A model generated the notes under the pieces. That model was given only the letters and a program-made list of their open reading frames with translations, did no database searches and was not told the origin of the DNA. This document shows, in pieces, positions 55,634 to 64,000 of a DNA stretch of 64,000 nt. The stretch lies in assembly GCF_030718935.1 (NCBI RefSeq), contig NZ_CP132194.1:2418001-2482000 (forward strand), given 5' to 3'. A program made the position numbers and the translations under genes. Within the stretch, counting starts at the first letter, position 1. Every line of letters starts with the position of its first letter. The stretch comes from Psychrobacter sp. M13 (GTDB lineage Bacteria > Pseudomonadota > Gammaproteobacteria > Pseudomonadales > Moraxellaceae).

Positions 55634-55951
55634 ATGCCATCATTTGCCATTATTGGTCATGACGTCGCTCATAGTAGCGCGCAACGTAAGCTAACTCGTG
55701 CTGAGCATGTCGCACGCCTGCAAGCTCTTGATAGTGAACAGCGCTTACTACTTGCAGGTCCAACGCCTATTACGCACGGCGAAGCTGAGATGTCAGGCAG
55801 TATTGTCATCGCTGACTTTGACTCTTTAGAGGCTGCGCAAGCATGGGCAGCAGATGAGCCGTACCTGCGCGATGGGGTGTACAGCCATGTTGATATCAAG
55901 CCCTTTATTCATGTGCTACCTAAAGCTACAGACGAAGGCGCATCATCGTGA
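55634..55951 (+). CDS. YciI-like protein
   Basis: The 105-residue dimeric alpha-beta barrel-type protein has FAIIGHDVAHSSAQRKLTRA, GPTPITHGEAEMSGSIVIAD and the YciI motif AWAADEPYLRDGVYSHVDIKPF. The conserved His/Asp are present. The biochemical role is unknown for most members. Its stop overlaps the GTG start of the next gene (GTGA). The position behind yciB agrees with the known yciA/B/I neighbourhood. Confidence 0.88.
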   Translation: MPSFAIIGHDVAHSSAQRKLTRAEHVARLQALDSEQRLLLAGPTPITHGEAEMSGSIVIADFDSLEAAQAWAADEPYLRDGVYSHVDIKPFIHVLPKATDEGASS

Positions 55952-56397
55952 GTCAGCTGTTATTCCTTGTTATCCAAAATTGTAAAAGTATTATTACAAT
56001 CACTGCTACAAGCATTTTATCCAGCCTACTGTTACTGGTGACTATCTCAGCGCAGGCATTGCCACTGCTACCTGTGGATGAGTCCTTGACTCCAACATCA
56101 CCTGTGGTGATTCGTGACAATACAGCTCAAGCTACAGGTGCGATAGATACTATCGATAATACTTTAGCGGCACAATTAAAACCCTCTAATGAAGCGCTAT
56201 CAGCGGCCAATCAAAAACTGCTGACCCAAAATGCACAGTTGCAGCGCCAAGCCAATGACTTGCAAACTCAAGTCAATGTCTTAGTTTATGAGAGTCAAGG
56301 ACAGCTATTTTTATATGGCGCTTTTACGGTATTAATTAGCTTATTGGTCGGTATATTTGTCTCGTGGCTGGTATTTGTACGCCGCGAGCGTTGGTAG
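55948..56397 (+). CDS. Coiled-coil membrane protein
   Basis: This 149-residue protein has an N-terminal signal or anchor (ITATSILSSLLLLVTISAQA), a polar linker, a coiled coil (residues 75-110, ANQKLLTQNAQLQRQANDLQ) and a C-terminal helix (FLYGAFTVLISLLVGIFVSWL) ending RRERW. The coiled coil followed by this anchor resembles the C-terminal half of SH3-domain TIGR04211 proteins, but no SH3 domain is present. The GTG start overlaps the YciI-like gene. It looks like a small periplasmic anchor protein. The function is unknown. Confidence 0.65.
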   Translation: MSQLLFLVIQNCKSIITITATSILSSLLLLVTISAQALPLLPVDESLTPTSPVVIRDNTAQATGAIDTIDNTLAAQLKPSNEALSAANQKLLTQNAQLQRQANDLQTQVNVLVYESQGQLFLYGAFTVLISLLVGIFVSWLVFVRRERW

Positions 56398-56453
56398 CTG
56401 TCCGCCTCAAAACCTAAACGTCTCAAAACCTAAGCTAAGTGCTATGAGTTTTT

Positions 56454-58547
56454 ATGTCTAAACCTAACCGTCGTGAGCGGCAAGATCAAAACAATATAGC
56501 TGACGATCATAAGCGTATTATGCCCGCTATTATCGACTGGCAAATCGATGATAGCGGTAATAGTGTGCCCGTATCGCGTGAGTTTGGCGATGTCTATTTT
56601 TCTCATGCGGATGGTTTAGCTGAGTCACGCTATGTGTTTATTGATGGCAATAATCTACCTGAACGCTTAGCACAGCTAAAAGCGCAGCAGAGCTTTACTA
56701 TCAGCGAGCTGGGCTTTGGTACGGGGCTTAATTTGCTCGCTGTTTGGCAGCTATGGCGACAACTGCGTAATACCAATCCGCATCTGGCAACGGCTCGCTT
56801 GCATTTTATTACTACTGAAATGCACCCGATAGCGCTTACGGACTTAACTCAAATCTTAGGATTATGGGCGACACGCGCACCTGAGCTTAGGGATTTAATT
56901 GAGCAGCTACTAGCCAACTATCCTACTCTTATCGCAGGCGCGCATCGGATTAACTTTATCACAGATAATGTTACTGTCGATATTTGGCTCGGCGACGCAA
57001 GCGAGAGCTTAGCTAAATTAGCAACTGACATAGCTGGTCAAAACAGCACTAATCAAAGTAGTGCAAAAATCGATGCATGGGTTTTAGATGGTTTTGCCCC
57101 TTCTTGCAATGAGTCGCTGTGGGCGCAGTCTATCTTTGCACAGATGCAGCGCTTATCAGGACTAGGCTCAAGCGCAGCCACTTATAGCTGTGCAGGCGTG
57201 GTCAAACGTGGTTTGCAAAGCGCGGGCTTTACCATCAAAAAGATTAAAGGCTTTGGCCGTAAAAACGAGATGCTAACAGCAGTCGTGCAAGACGCTATGT
57301 TGATAGAGAATTTGCCATTAAGTAACCCTTTATCTGCTGCAATAAAAAATCTCGAACACAGCATCGTTATTGGCGCTGGCGTTTCAGGGCTGATGACGGC
57401 ATGGTCGCTTGCTAATCGTGGTATTAAAGTCACTTTACTCGATAAAACAGCACCGTTGGCAGGTGCATCAGGCAATCCACGTGCCCTACTCGCACCAAAG
57501 ATGACCCCTATTCATCATGTCGATGAGCACCTGCATACTATCGGCTATTTATATAGCTGCCGCCTTTATCGTCAGTTCAATGACTGCCTATTAAAAGATG
57601 ATGCCGCTTACGCCAATATCGCACCCATATTAAAACCCACAGGCGCACTTGATTTGCTGATAAAAGCTAATGTCAACGTCGAGCAAATTGCAGACTACCC
57701 TGATGATTTGGCAACTACGCTGAGCATTGCTCAAGCGCAAGACGCTACCAATCTTACCGAGCAAGATTTAGCTGATAATCTCTATCTACCGCAGTCGGGC
57801 TTAGTCAATCCACAGGCATTAAAAGAGATCGTACTTAGGCATCCGTTAATTAATTTTCAGCAATTAGCAGTCTCTGCCATTCGCGAGACTGCATCAAAAG
57901 TCTGGGTTGAGGGTTTAAGTAATGGTAATGAGCAAAGCATAACTATCGAGGCGGATAACGTAGTGATTTGTGCCGCTTTTGAGAGTCATTATATAGACGA
58001 GCGTATTTTTGATTGCCGTAAGATACGCGGGCAATTATCTTGGTTTACGCCGACCGTAGCTCAATGGCAAAAACTACCAAAACTACCCCTTAAGTACAGT
58101 GGTTACTGTGCGCCTTTTACCGCACAAGCTGGTGATGCTCAGCTTAATAATGTTAATGAGGGTCAGCCGCAATTATTATTAGGGGCAAGCTTTGTGCGCA
58201 ATGACATCAGCACTGCTATCAAAGATAATGAGCACCAAGTCAGCCGCAATAAGTTGATTGCCGCTATTCCTGAACTGGCAGCGGTCATCTCAGAAGATAC
58301 TAGTGGCTGGCAGGCGCGCGCCGGTGTCCGTACCCAAACCCCTGATTACCATCCTATATTAGGACAAGTGGCAACAAACAGTCGTGTTTGGACGCTAACC
58401 GCTATGGGTGCAAAGGGCTATGCCTACGCCCCTATCTGTGCAGAGGTCTTAACCGATATGATGCTGGGCAATTTTGCGCCTATATCTACTGCTATGCTCG
58501 CCAGATTATTGCCACAACGTACGAGATTGCAGACACCGTTAGCTTAA
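56454..58547 (+). CDS. mnmC: Bifunctional tRNA mnm5s2U34 biosynthesis protein MnmC
   Basis: The 697-residue enzyme has an N-terminal methyltransferase (residues 30-275, [15 protein letters not shown] and [15 protein letters not shown]) and a C-terminal FAD oxidoreductase (from about 300, [20 protein letters not shown] and [15 protein letters not shown] end). It converts cmnm5U to nm5U and then to mnm5U at the tRNA wobble position. The length is close to E. coli MnmC (668). The ATG has no strong ribosome site. Confidence 0.95.
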   Translation: MSKPNRRERQDQNNIADDHKRIMPAIIDWQIDDSGNSVPVSREFGDVYFSHADGLAESRYVFIDGNNLPERLAQLKAQQSFTISELGFGTGLNLLAVWQLWRQLRNTNPHLATARLHFITTEMHPIALTDLTQILGLWATRAPELRDLIEQLLANYPTLIAGAHRINFITDNVTVDIWLGDASESLAKLATDIAGQNSTNQSSAKIDAWVLDGFAPSCNESLWAQSIFAQMQRLSGLGSSAATYSCAGVVKRGLQSAGFTIKKIKGFGRKNEMLTAVVQDAMLIENLPLSNPLSAAIKNLEHSIVIGAGVSGLMTAWSLANRGIKVTLLDKTAPLAGASGNPRALLAPKMTPIHHVDEHLHTIGYLYSCRLYRQFNDCLLKDDAAYANIAPILKPTGALDLLIKANVNVEQIADYPDDLATTLSIAQAQDATNLTEQDLADNLYLPQSGLVNPQALKEIVLRHPLINFQQLAVSAIRETASKVWVEGLSNGNEQSITIEADNVVICAAFESHYIDERIFDCRKIRGQLSWFTPTVAQWQKLPKLPLKYSGYCAPFTAQAGDAQLNNVNEGQPQLLLGASFVRNDISTAIKDNEHQVSRNKLIAAIPELAAVISEDTSGWQARAGVRTQTPDYHPILGQVATNSRVWTLTAMGAKGYAYAPICAEVLTDMMLGNFAPISTAMLARLLPQRTRLQTPLA

Positions 58548-58624
58548 AAACATGAGAATATTTTTACTCATAATCTAAAATCTGTATTTAAAATATATAA
58601 ATCACTTCTAATAAAGAATATTTT

Positions 58625-59233
58625 ATGACAACTAATAATACTCAACTATTCAAATCCAACTCCCGCTTATCGCTTGCCATTATTATAAGTCTAAGCGGTA
58701 TTGTTTTGCTAAGCGCTTGTCAAAAAGAGCCTGAGCCATCAGCTGAGGTCGCTGTGCAAACCGCACCCGTAACAACTGATGTTGAAAGCACCACTGAAAC
58801 TATAACAAACGACAGTATAGAAGCAGAGACAGAGATTGATCTTGCCGAGCTTGAGAATAACATCGGTGCAGCAGGCATGACGCCTAATGTTAATACTGAT
58901 GCCAACACCGCTACGCCCAGTCCAGAGCAGGCGATTAAAGGCACGCAGATTACTGACGTACAGTATCGTAGCGAATCAGGAGCGACGATGTCAGTGGTGT
59001 TTGAGACCTCAGCGACTGGTGTGCTCAATGCTATTATTAGCTTGTCAAACAAACCAAATATAACTTTGAGTGCGCCTGAGGGTCAAGGCAATAATCCAAC
59101 TTATCGCTCAAAGGATGGCACTATCGAGCTGATCAGTCATGGCGGCGGTGGCAATATAGACTTGATGCAAAATGGTCAGTTAACTAGTTTTGAGGCGGTT
59201 AGTGTCGAAGCTGAAGTGATTACCCAGATATAG
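58625..59233 (+). CDS. Lipoprotein of unknown function
   Basis: The 202-residue lipoprotein has lipobox LLSAC (Cys32) and a long Thr/Glu-rich acidic linker to about residue 95. A compact C-terminal beta domain follows (IKGTQITDVQYRSESGATMS, then LSAPEGQGNNPTYRS, then TIELISHGGGGNIDLMQ). The end resembles small membrane-anchored C-type lysozyme inhibitor (MliC)-like domains. I do not see the full cysteine set, so this is only a suggestion. A terminator follows. Confidence 0.6.
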   Translation: MTTNNTQLFKSNSRLSLAIIISLSGIVLLSACQKEPEPSAEVAVQTAPVTTDVESTTETITNDSIEAETEIDLAELENNIGAAGMTPNVNTDANTATPSPEQAIKGTQITDVQYRSESGATMSVVFETSATGVLNAIISLSNKPNITLSAPEGQGNNPTYRSKDGTIELISHGGGGNIDLMQNGQLTSFEAVSVEAEVITQI

Positions 59234-59257
59234 AGCATTTCGTGAATTAGAGGTTTT

Positions 59258-59306
59258 ATAACTAAAAAGGCGACAGTGAACTTATCACTGTCGCCTTTTT
59301 AGTTAT
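59258..59306. terminator. Bidirectional terminator, perfect 22-bp stem
   Basis: ATAACTAAAAAGGCGACAGT then GA (59258-59279), loop ACTTA, exact inverse (59285-59306). The converging lipoprotein and DUF4112 genes lie on both sides. Confidence 0.9.
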
Positions 59307-59347
59307 AGCTACTATAAGATCTTCTATTTCCAATCAATATCAAACGA

Positions 59348-59998
59348 TTAACTAAATAATCTAACTAGCCAAGCGATTATCGACCACAAACCCCAGACCA
59401 GTGAAATCATCACGATCATGCCTAAAAAGTCAGGAATATGCAGATAGACCCAAGCGACGATAGGGTTGCGCCAAAAGCGACTATTTTGCTGCTTATCTTC
59501 TAGCGACTGATGTAAAAACGGTCGATCCATATGAATAGTATCAGTGATCCCATATTCTTCGTGAATATGCTGATGAACAATGCCGAGCGTCTTACGGCTA
59601 GGCCGAATAAAAATATCCAGCAAAGTCCCAATACCTGGCACGATACCGACCACCATATCAATCAGTGCTAGACGTACCGCTGGGGTCATTTTATTGGCTG
59701 GCACACCCAACTGACGCCCTAAAATGAAAGCATAACTCGTTAAAGCCAATCCTGCTAAGTCTCCTGCCAGCGGTATCGTCGATAGGGCTGCATCAGCGCC
59801 TACCCCTTGCTTAGTAAAGGGCACGCGCACTAGCGAATCCATAGTGTTAGCGAATTTTGCCAGCTTGCGCTCAGTTTCAATGACTTGTGCGCGAGTCAGC
59901 CCATGCTCGGCTAACTTAATTTCATAAGCAGTTTGTACCTCGCCGACTGCTGGTTTTTTAGCCGAGTGACGCTTTAGTGAATCAGATAATTTACCCAT
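59348..59998 (-). CDS. DUF4112 membrane protein
   Basis: The 216-residue protein contains the DUF4112 core: [60 protein letters not shown] and [18 protein letters not shown]-terminal hydrophobic segment ([21 protein letters not shown]) suggests a second anchor. It overlaps the end of ubiA by eight bases and is probably co-transcribed with it. The function is unknown. Confidence 0.85.
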   Translation of the reverse strand: MGKLSDSLKRHSAKKPAVGEVQTAYEIKLAEHGLTRAQVIETERKLAKFANTMDSLVRVPFTKQGVGADAALSTIPLAGDLAGLALTSYAFILGRQLGVPANKMTPAVRLALIDMVVGIVPGIGTLLDIFIRPSRKTLGIVHQHIHEEYGITDTIHMDRPFLHQSLEDKQQNSRFWRNPIVAWVYLHIPDFLGMIVMISLVWGLWSIIAWLVRLFS

Positions 59999-60929
59999 TA
60001 AAAGTAGTCCATAGACAAGATATAGCGATTAAGACAAATACGTAACGTCCGACCCAAATATTGGCTAAGAAGGCCTGGAAGCAAGCCATTGCCTGACGAC
60101 TCACGCAAGCGCTATTTTGTTTGGCAAACATCATCGCCACCAGTGCTAAGCCAAAGATAGGAAACAGTCCTAAGCTAGTTGGCGCAAAATAATGCCAGAG
60201 CACTATGCCCATTATTAGTAAAAACAGCGTTTGTAATAACGAAATAATTATTAAGTCATATTGGCCAAAAAGAATAGCGGTTGATTTGACCCCTATCTTC
60301 AAATCATCTTCCCGATCCGCCATCGCATATTGAGTATCATAAGCGATAGTCCAGCACATATAGGCGGCAAATATCAGCCAGCACCAAATATCAGGAGCAC
60401 CTGCTATCGCAACATAAGCCATCGGTATCGCCCAGCCAAAAGCTGCGGCCAAAAACACTTGCGGCAAATGAGTATAGCGCTTCATAAACGGATAAATAAA
60501 GGCGAGTACCACTGCACCAATCGACCAGTAAAATACAGCTACAGGTAAGAAAAATAGTAAACTAGCACTCAACAAGACTAATATCAAAAAGGCAGCAATT
60601 GCCTCACGGCCCGTCAAGCGACCATCGGCAAGTGGACGACCTTTAGTGCGCGTCACATGCCTATCGACTTTACGATCAGCAAAGTCATTAATGGCGCAAC
60701 CGGCCGCTCGCATGAGTATTGCCCCAAGCGCGAATACTATAAAGACTTTTAAAGGTGGCAAACCTGCCGTATCACCTGTACTTTGTGCTTGACCCATCGC
60801 CGCCAGCATCACGCCCCACAGCGTCGGCCATAGTAGTAGCTCAATACCGACAGGCTTATCAAAGCGCGTCAGCTGCATATAGGCGTACAGCTTGTCTTTA
60901 ACTGTCATTTTCAATGCGCTAGTAGTCAT
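59991..60929 (-). CDS. ubiA: 4-Hydroxybenzoate polyprenyltransferase UbiA
   Basis: The 312-residue integral membrane prenyltransferase of ubiquinone synthesis has two aspartate-rich motifs, [12 protein letters not shown] and [13 protein letters not shown], plus nine helices. [10 protein letters not shown] is the usual first motif. ATG 60929 begins [21 protein letters not shown] later ATG at MTVKDKL is possible. It sits behind rsmJ in the same direction (12 bases). Confidence 0.93.
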   Translation of the reverse strand: MTTSALKMTVKDKLYAYMQLTRFDKPVGIELLLWPTLWGVMLAAMGQAQSTGDTAGLPPLKVFIVFALGAILMRAAGCAINDFADRKVDRHVTRTKGRPLADGRLTGREAIAAFLILVLLSASLLFFLPVAVFYWSIGAVVLAFIYPFMKRYTHLPQVFLAAAFGWAIPMAYVAIAGAPDIWCWLIFAAYMCWTIAYDTQYAMADREDDLKIGVKSTAILFGQYDLIIISLLQTLFLLIMGIVLWHYFAPTSLGLFPIFGLALVAMMFAKQNSACVSRQAMACFQAFLANIWVGRYVFVLIAISCLWTTFNG

Positions 60930-60941
60930 AATATAAAGTAG

Positions 60942-61853
60942 TCATAATATAAAGTACCCATCAAAGCGTAATGCGGCATTCTGCCAGCTCTCATCAGCTG
61001 CTTGATTAGCAAATAAAGGTGCCTGTTGTGGACGTTTGATAATAACTCGCCCTGATTGCTGCTCGCCATTTTTAATAACCGCTTGTGCACTTTGTAATAA
61101 CTGTTGTTCTTGTTCTACCGTTGGCGGTGCGGCTAGCTGATGCAAAGCTTGCATTTGCTTATTAACCTTTGCACCTTTACCCGTTTTACTATTTTGATAG
61201 CTGTCCATCGGAAACATTGGATCTAAATAAATAACGTCAGCAGACTTATTGATAGCAGTATCTCTAGCATCTACAGTCACATCTTGCAGATAAGCAAAGT
61301 AACTTAGCGCATCGGTACTGATAATATGCAAGCGTGCCATGAGCTTTTGCCAATTAGGCTCGCGGCTCATCCGTTGTTGCTCAGCCAACAGTAACAGCGC
61401 CATTATAGGCTGTTGCTCTAGCATAGTCACTTGTGCGCCTGTACTCGCCAGTATCAAGCTATCATGACCGAAGCCTGCAGTCGCATCAATAACTTGGCTA
61501 TCGGTAGTGATTTTTGCTGCTTGTAATAGCAACTCAGACTTACGTCCTGCACTTACCACACGGCGTTGCAACTTATCCCATTCTGGTGCAACGCTTAAGC
61601 CATCAACGAGTAGTGATAACTGATTTTTATTATCTAATAGCACTATTGCCTGCGCGCTATCTGCGCTCAGCTGTTGCAAACGTTTTTGATTGAGCCTGTC
61701 TGTTATGAGCTCAGGCGCTAGTATCAAAGATAAATTATGCTGAATAACTAAATCTTGCAGCTGCGCAACTTGCCCTTGCTGTGCTTCATCAACATAGATT
61801 AATCTATAGTGCTGTGACGTGGATAATACTGATTGCAAAGTACTCATAGCCAT
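60942..61853 (-). CDS. rsmJ: 16S rRNA (guanine1516-N2)-methyltransferase RsmJ
   Basis: The SAM-dependent methyltransferase has motif I DATAGFGHDSLILASTGAQV, motif IV YLDPMFPMD and the RsmJ end VIIKRPQQAPLFANQ. The ATG at 61853 (or 61847) gives a leader MAMSTLQSVLSTSQHYRLIY. A frame from 61928 overlaps uppP by 70 bases and its first 25 residues look artificial. It is longer than E. coli RsmJ (250) because of loops. It starts three bases after the uppP stop. Confidence 0.88.
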   Translation of the reverse strand: MAMSTLQSVLSTSQHYRLIYVDEAQQGQVAQLQDLVIQHNLSLILAPELITDRLNQKRLQQLSADSAQAIVLLDNKNQLSLLVDGLSVAPEWDKLQRRVVSAGRKSELLLQAAKITTDSQVIDATAGFGHDSLILASTGAQVTMLEQQPIMALLLLAEQQRMSREPNWQKLMARLHIISTDALSYFAYLQDVTVDARDTAINKSADVIYLDPMFPMDSYQNSKTGKGAKVNKQMQALHQLAAPPTVEQEQQLLQSAQAVIKNGEQQSGRVIIKRPQQAPLFANQAADESWQNAALRFDGYFIL

Positions 61854-61855
61854 CT

Positions 61856-62707
61856 CTAACCTGCCATTTGATAGCCAAATATCCAAGCCGCAACGAGTAC
61901 CACGATACCTGTGATAATACGTAACCAAGCAAAAACCTTAAAGTCACGTTGGCTAACCCAAGCGACCAGCCAGCGAATAACCAATAGCGCGACGATAAAT
62001 GAGACTAGCGTTCCTATACCTAGCACTAACCAATCCTCACTACTCGCCAATACCTCATGATGCTTAAGCAAATCGAGCAAACCTGCACCGACGATCACAG
62101 GAATACCTAAAAAGAAGGAAAATTCAGCCGACGCTTTACGTGAGACCCCAAGCCATAGCGCGCCAATAATAGTTGCGCCTGAGCGTGATGTACCTGGTAT
62201 TAACGCTAGACATTGAAACAGTCCAATCATCAAAGCGGTCTTTATACTGACCTCTTCGGCCTCATGAGCGATGATAGTCTTGGGACGATTTTCAACATAA
62301 AAAATCAATAAACCACCGATAATAAGCATAATAGCCACAGTGATAGGATTAAACAGATAGGTCTTAATCTCATCAGCGAAGGTAAAGCCGAGTATCATCA
62401 CTGGAATAGTCGCCACAATCAGGCTTAAGCCTAGTTGGCGCGGGTTACTCATCGTATCAGACTTACCTGTGATCAGACCCATCAAGGCCTGCCACAAGCG
62501 ACCCCAATAGTCGTAGATAACCGCTAAGATTGCGCCAAGCTGCACGACGACGACGAATAGATCGACTTTATCTTTAGTCCAAAAGCCCATCAAATCAGCC
62601 GATAAGATCAGATAGCCCGTACTTGAGATCGGCAAAAACTCAGTGATACCTTCGACGATACCCATGATGACGGCTTGAATTAATAAAATAATATCCAAAA
62701 TACTCAT
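61856..62707 (-). CDS. uppP: Undecaprenyl-diphosphate phosphatase UppP (BacA)
   Basis: The 283-residue inner-membrane phosphatase recycles undecaprenyl pyrophosphate for cell-wall synthesis and confers bacitracin tolerance. The active-site motifs are GIVEGITEFLPISSTGYLIL and PGTSRSGATIIGALWLG. Seven or eight helices are visible. GTATTTTG begins the minus-strand upstream region. It is followed closely by rsmJ, so the two are likely co-transcribed. Confidence 0.95.
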   Translation of the reverse strand: MSILDIILLIQAVIMGIVEGITEFLPISSTGYLILSADLMGFWTKDKVDLFVVVVQLGAILAVIYDYWGRLWQALMGLITGKSDTMSNPRQLGLSLIVATIPVMILGFTFADEIKTYLFNPITVAIMLIIGGLLIFYVENRPKTIIAHEAEEVSIKTALMIGLFQCLALIPGTSRSGATIIGALWLGVSRKASAEFSFFLGIPVIVGAGLLDLLKHHEVLASSEDWLVLGIGTLVSFIVALLVIRWLVAWVSQRDFKVFAWLRIITGIVVLVAAWIFGYQMAG

Positions 62708-62787
62708 CCTAAGAAATAATATTCCAAAAACGTTAAAACAGACTTGACGCCTGTCTTATGTTGCTATAGTACGTTTGTAATAAGCGT

Positions 62788-63471
62788 TTAAGCCTTGCCT
62801 TGCTCTTTAAGCGTTTTCCAAGCTTGATTGCGCAGATACTTTGGCAAGGCCAATGCGGCATCTGTACCGCCTATGACATTAAACTGAGCGATACCTAACT
62901 GACCAATGATAGCGGCATCAGGAGTGATATCTTCATAAATAGCTTGTGCATCTTGCAACGCTAATAGTGCTGCACCGTTGCCTGCAATAGCTAAGTTAAG
63001 AGAGGTTTGACTTTCATAATCTAGCAATTGCTCGGTATCAGCATTTTGCTTATCAAAGACTGGCTGCATGATACCTTCAACTAAAGTGTATTGCCCAAAA
63101 TAGACTTGCTGCATCCGCGCATCAAGTGCGCTATAAACTTGCTCTACACTATACTGCTCATAGGCAGACTGCGCTATCGCTTGTAAGCTAGATATGCCAA
63201 CACAAGGGATGTCATGTGCTACCGATAAGGCTTGCACAACGGCGGTATTAATACGAATACCACTAAAAGCGCCAGGACCACGATTGAATATCAGCGCTCG
63301 AATATCAGTAAGTTTGAGCTGAGTCTCAGTTAGAGCAGCATCTATCATCGGCAGTATCTGCTGGGTTTGCATGCGCTTGCCCGTTTCAGTCTGACTTGAT
63401 ATGACAGTGCCATTGCTATCTAAAATAGCAATCGAGCATTGATCAAATACGGTATCCATCGCTAAAAACAT
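62788..63471 (-). CDS. tsaB: tRNA threonylcarbamoyladenosine biosynthesis protein TsaB
   Basis: The 227-residue ASKHA-fold protein is a partner of TsaD/TsaE in t6A37 synthesis. It starts MFLAMDTVFDQCSIAILD, and has TEGKRM-type (ETGKRMQTQQILPMIDAALT), RGPGAFSGIRINTAVVQALS and DARMQQVYFGQY. The length is normal. TGAGGTCAAG precedes ATG. tcdA, which cyclises the same modification, is elsewhere in this window. Confidence 0.93.
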   Translation of the reverse strand: MFLAMDTVFDQCSIAILDSNGTVISSQTETGKRMQTQQILPMIDAALTETQLKLTDIRALIFNRGPGAFSGIRINTAVVQALSVAHDIPCVGISSLQAIAQSAYEQYSVEQVYSALDARMQQVYFGQYTLVEGIMQPVFDKQNADTEQLLDYESQTSLNLAIAGNGAALLALQDAQAIYEDITPDAAIIGQLGIAQFNVIGGTDAALALPKYLRNQAWKTLKEQGKA

Positions 63472-63615
63472 CTTGACCTCAGGTGTACTCGTAAAGTATA
63501 AAAAGTAGCATTCATAAAATAGTGGCTATAATAGCATTTAGGACTAAAAGTTTTCTTATTTTCTCTATTTTTCATGGCTTATTCATGTAGTAAATATAAT
63601 GAAAGGGTATCTAAG

Positions 63616-63957
63616 ATGTCAGTGTTTTCTACAAGCTATATAACAAGTCCTAAAGAAGGCAATAAGTGCATCTCTTTTAATTACAGCGAGTTCGCTGGTA
63701 GAGGGTTTATTGAGCTTTTAGAAAAATCTGTATTAGTTTCACATCCAAATATTTTTAATAAAATTATTGATGGTGAATGTGTTGAATTTTTCCCTTATCT
63801 TGAGTTTTATAGTTTAAGTAATGATGAAGTTAAACTAGTAGTAGAAAATGTGGATAATTATCTATGTAAGAATATAGCTACTACTGAAGCAGAATTGTTT
63901 GCAAAAACCATTTGGGAGGGAGATATACGTACTTCATTAATTGAGATATCTTTCTAG
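63616..63957 (+). CDS. Small acidic orphan protein, AT-rich gene
   Basis: The protein has 113 residues from ATG 63616 (MSVFSTSYITSPKEGNKCIS). It is acidic and soluble with EFAGRGFIELLEKSVLVSHP, YLEFYSLSNDEVKLVVENVD and AELFAKTIWEGDIRTSLIEI. GAAAGG precedes the chosen start. The frame from 63574 adds an unlikely leader. The gene is visibly AT-rich, and a copy of the dispersed repeat begins four bases after its stop. Size, charge and codon use are like immunity or antitoxin proteins, but no family is recognised. Confidence 0.5.
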   Translation: MSVFSTSYITSPKEGNKCISFNYSEFAGRGFIELLEKSVLVSHPNIFNKIIDGECVEFFPYLEFYSLSNDEVKLVVENVDNYLCKNIATTEAELFAKTIWEGDIRTSLIEISF

Positions 63958-63960
63958 TAT

Positions 63961-63991
63961 ATAAGTTGGACGGAACATGCGACCCTCAACA
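63961..63991. repeat. Dispersed 30-bp repeat, copy 7
   Basis: ATAAGTTGGACGGAACATGC followed by GACCCTCAACA matches the repeat ends (AAGTTGG and CAACA), with the same GCGAC middle as copy 4. It directly follows the orphan gene at 63616-63957. Confidence 0.6.
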
Positions 63992-64000
63992 TTTTGACTC

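Noticed and set aside
61854..61928. N-terminal extension of rsmJ into uppP
   Set aside because: The extra 25 residues are a shadow of the uppP end. The ATG at 61853 or 61847 fits the family.

Overview
The window is a chromosomal segment of a gammaproteobacterium of the family Moraxellaceae, most likely Psychrobacter. The grounds are protein-level resemblance and gene arrangement: gspN-gspC-gspD as a separate secretion cluster, a FimX-like protein with an uncharacterised partner, ssb/YajR/uvrA neighbourhood, epmB divergent from efp, and moderate GC with AT-rich intergenic DNA. This is inference from the sequence alone. No rRNA, tRNA or CRISPR array was seen.

Layout. 1-1916: the end of nitrite reductase nirB, then nirD. 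2096-3214: a remnant of a Fic-family gene abutted by a dead IS630-type insertion sequence. 3348-10191: a phosphonate uptake and breakdown operon (ABC transporter, FAD oxidoreductase, phosphonatase-like hydrolase) with a divergent LysR regulator. 10347-11868: a DMT exporter divergent from an Lrp/AsnC regulator, with a 13-bp dyad between them. 12082-17038: an orphan adhesin-like C-terminal protein and the TgpA/DUF58/MoxR cluster. 17219-21904: a cytochrome c lipoprotein, a FimX-like degenerate GGDEF/EAL protein and a large partner protein. 22056-23765: epmB and efp, which together make beta-lysylated elongation factor P. 23969-29262: a hybrid histidine kinase, tcdA, a TatD-like nuclease, a lipoprotein and a 57-residue membrane protein not previously marked. 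29479-33560: gspD, gspC, gspN of type II secretion. 33748-40812: an H-NS-like protein, ssb, a lipoprotein, a YajR-like MFS carrier and uvrA.

41093-43298 is the clearest accessory patch. It holds two AT-rich genes, an AbiTii-domain protein and a HEPN-domain protein whose C-terminus resembles a cysteine-less LprI/DUF1311 domain. Both are surrounded by copies of a roughly 30-bp dispersed repeat. The same repeat lies directly behind another AT-rich orphan gene at the right end of the window. 43515-43648 also holds a large imperfect inverted-repeat structure.

43927-63471 is mostly housekeeping: a split ThrE exporter, glutathione reductase, lipoproteins, a GNAT enzyme, a Rieske/FAD oxidoreductase, truD, a membrane diguanylate cyclase, RNase AM, yciB, yciI, mnmC, and the run tsaB, uppP, rsmJ, ubiA, DUF4112. 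Many transcription units end in long near-perfect hairpins, several of them bidirectional. The most unusual items are the HEPN/LprI-like fusion with its flanking repeats, the phosphonate operon without a visible PhnW transaminase, the orphan adhesin-like protein, and a 24-bp hairpin that overlaps the coding end of tcdA.
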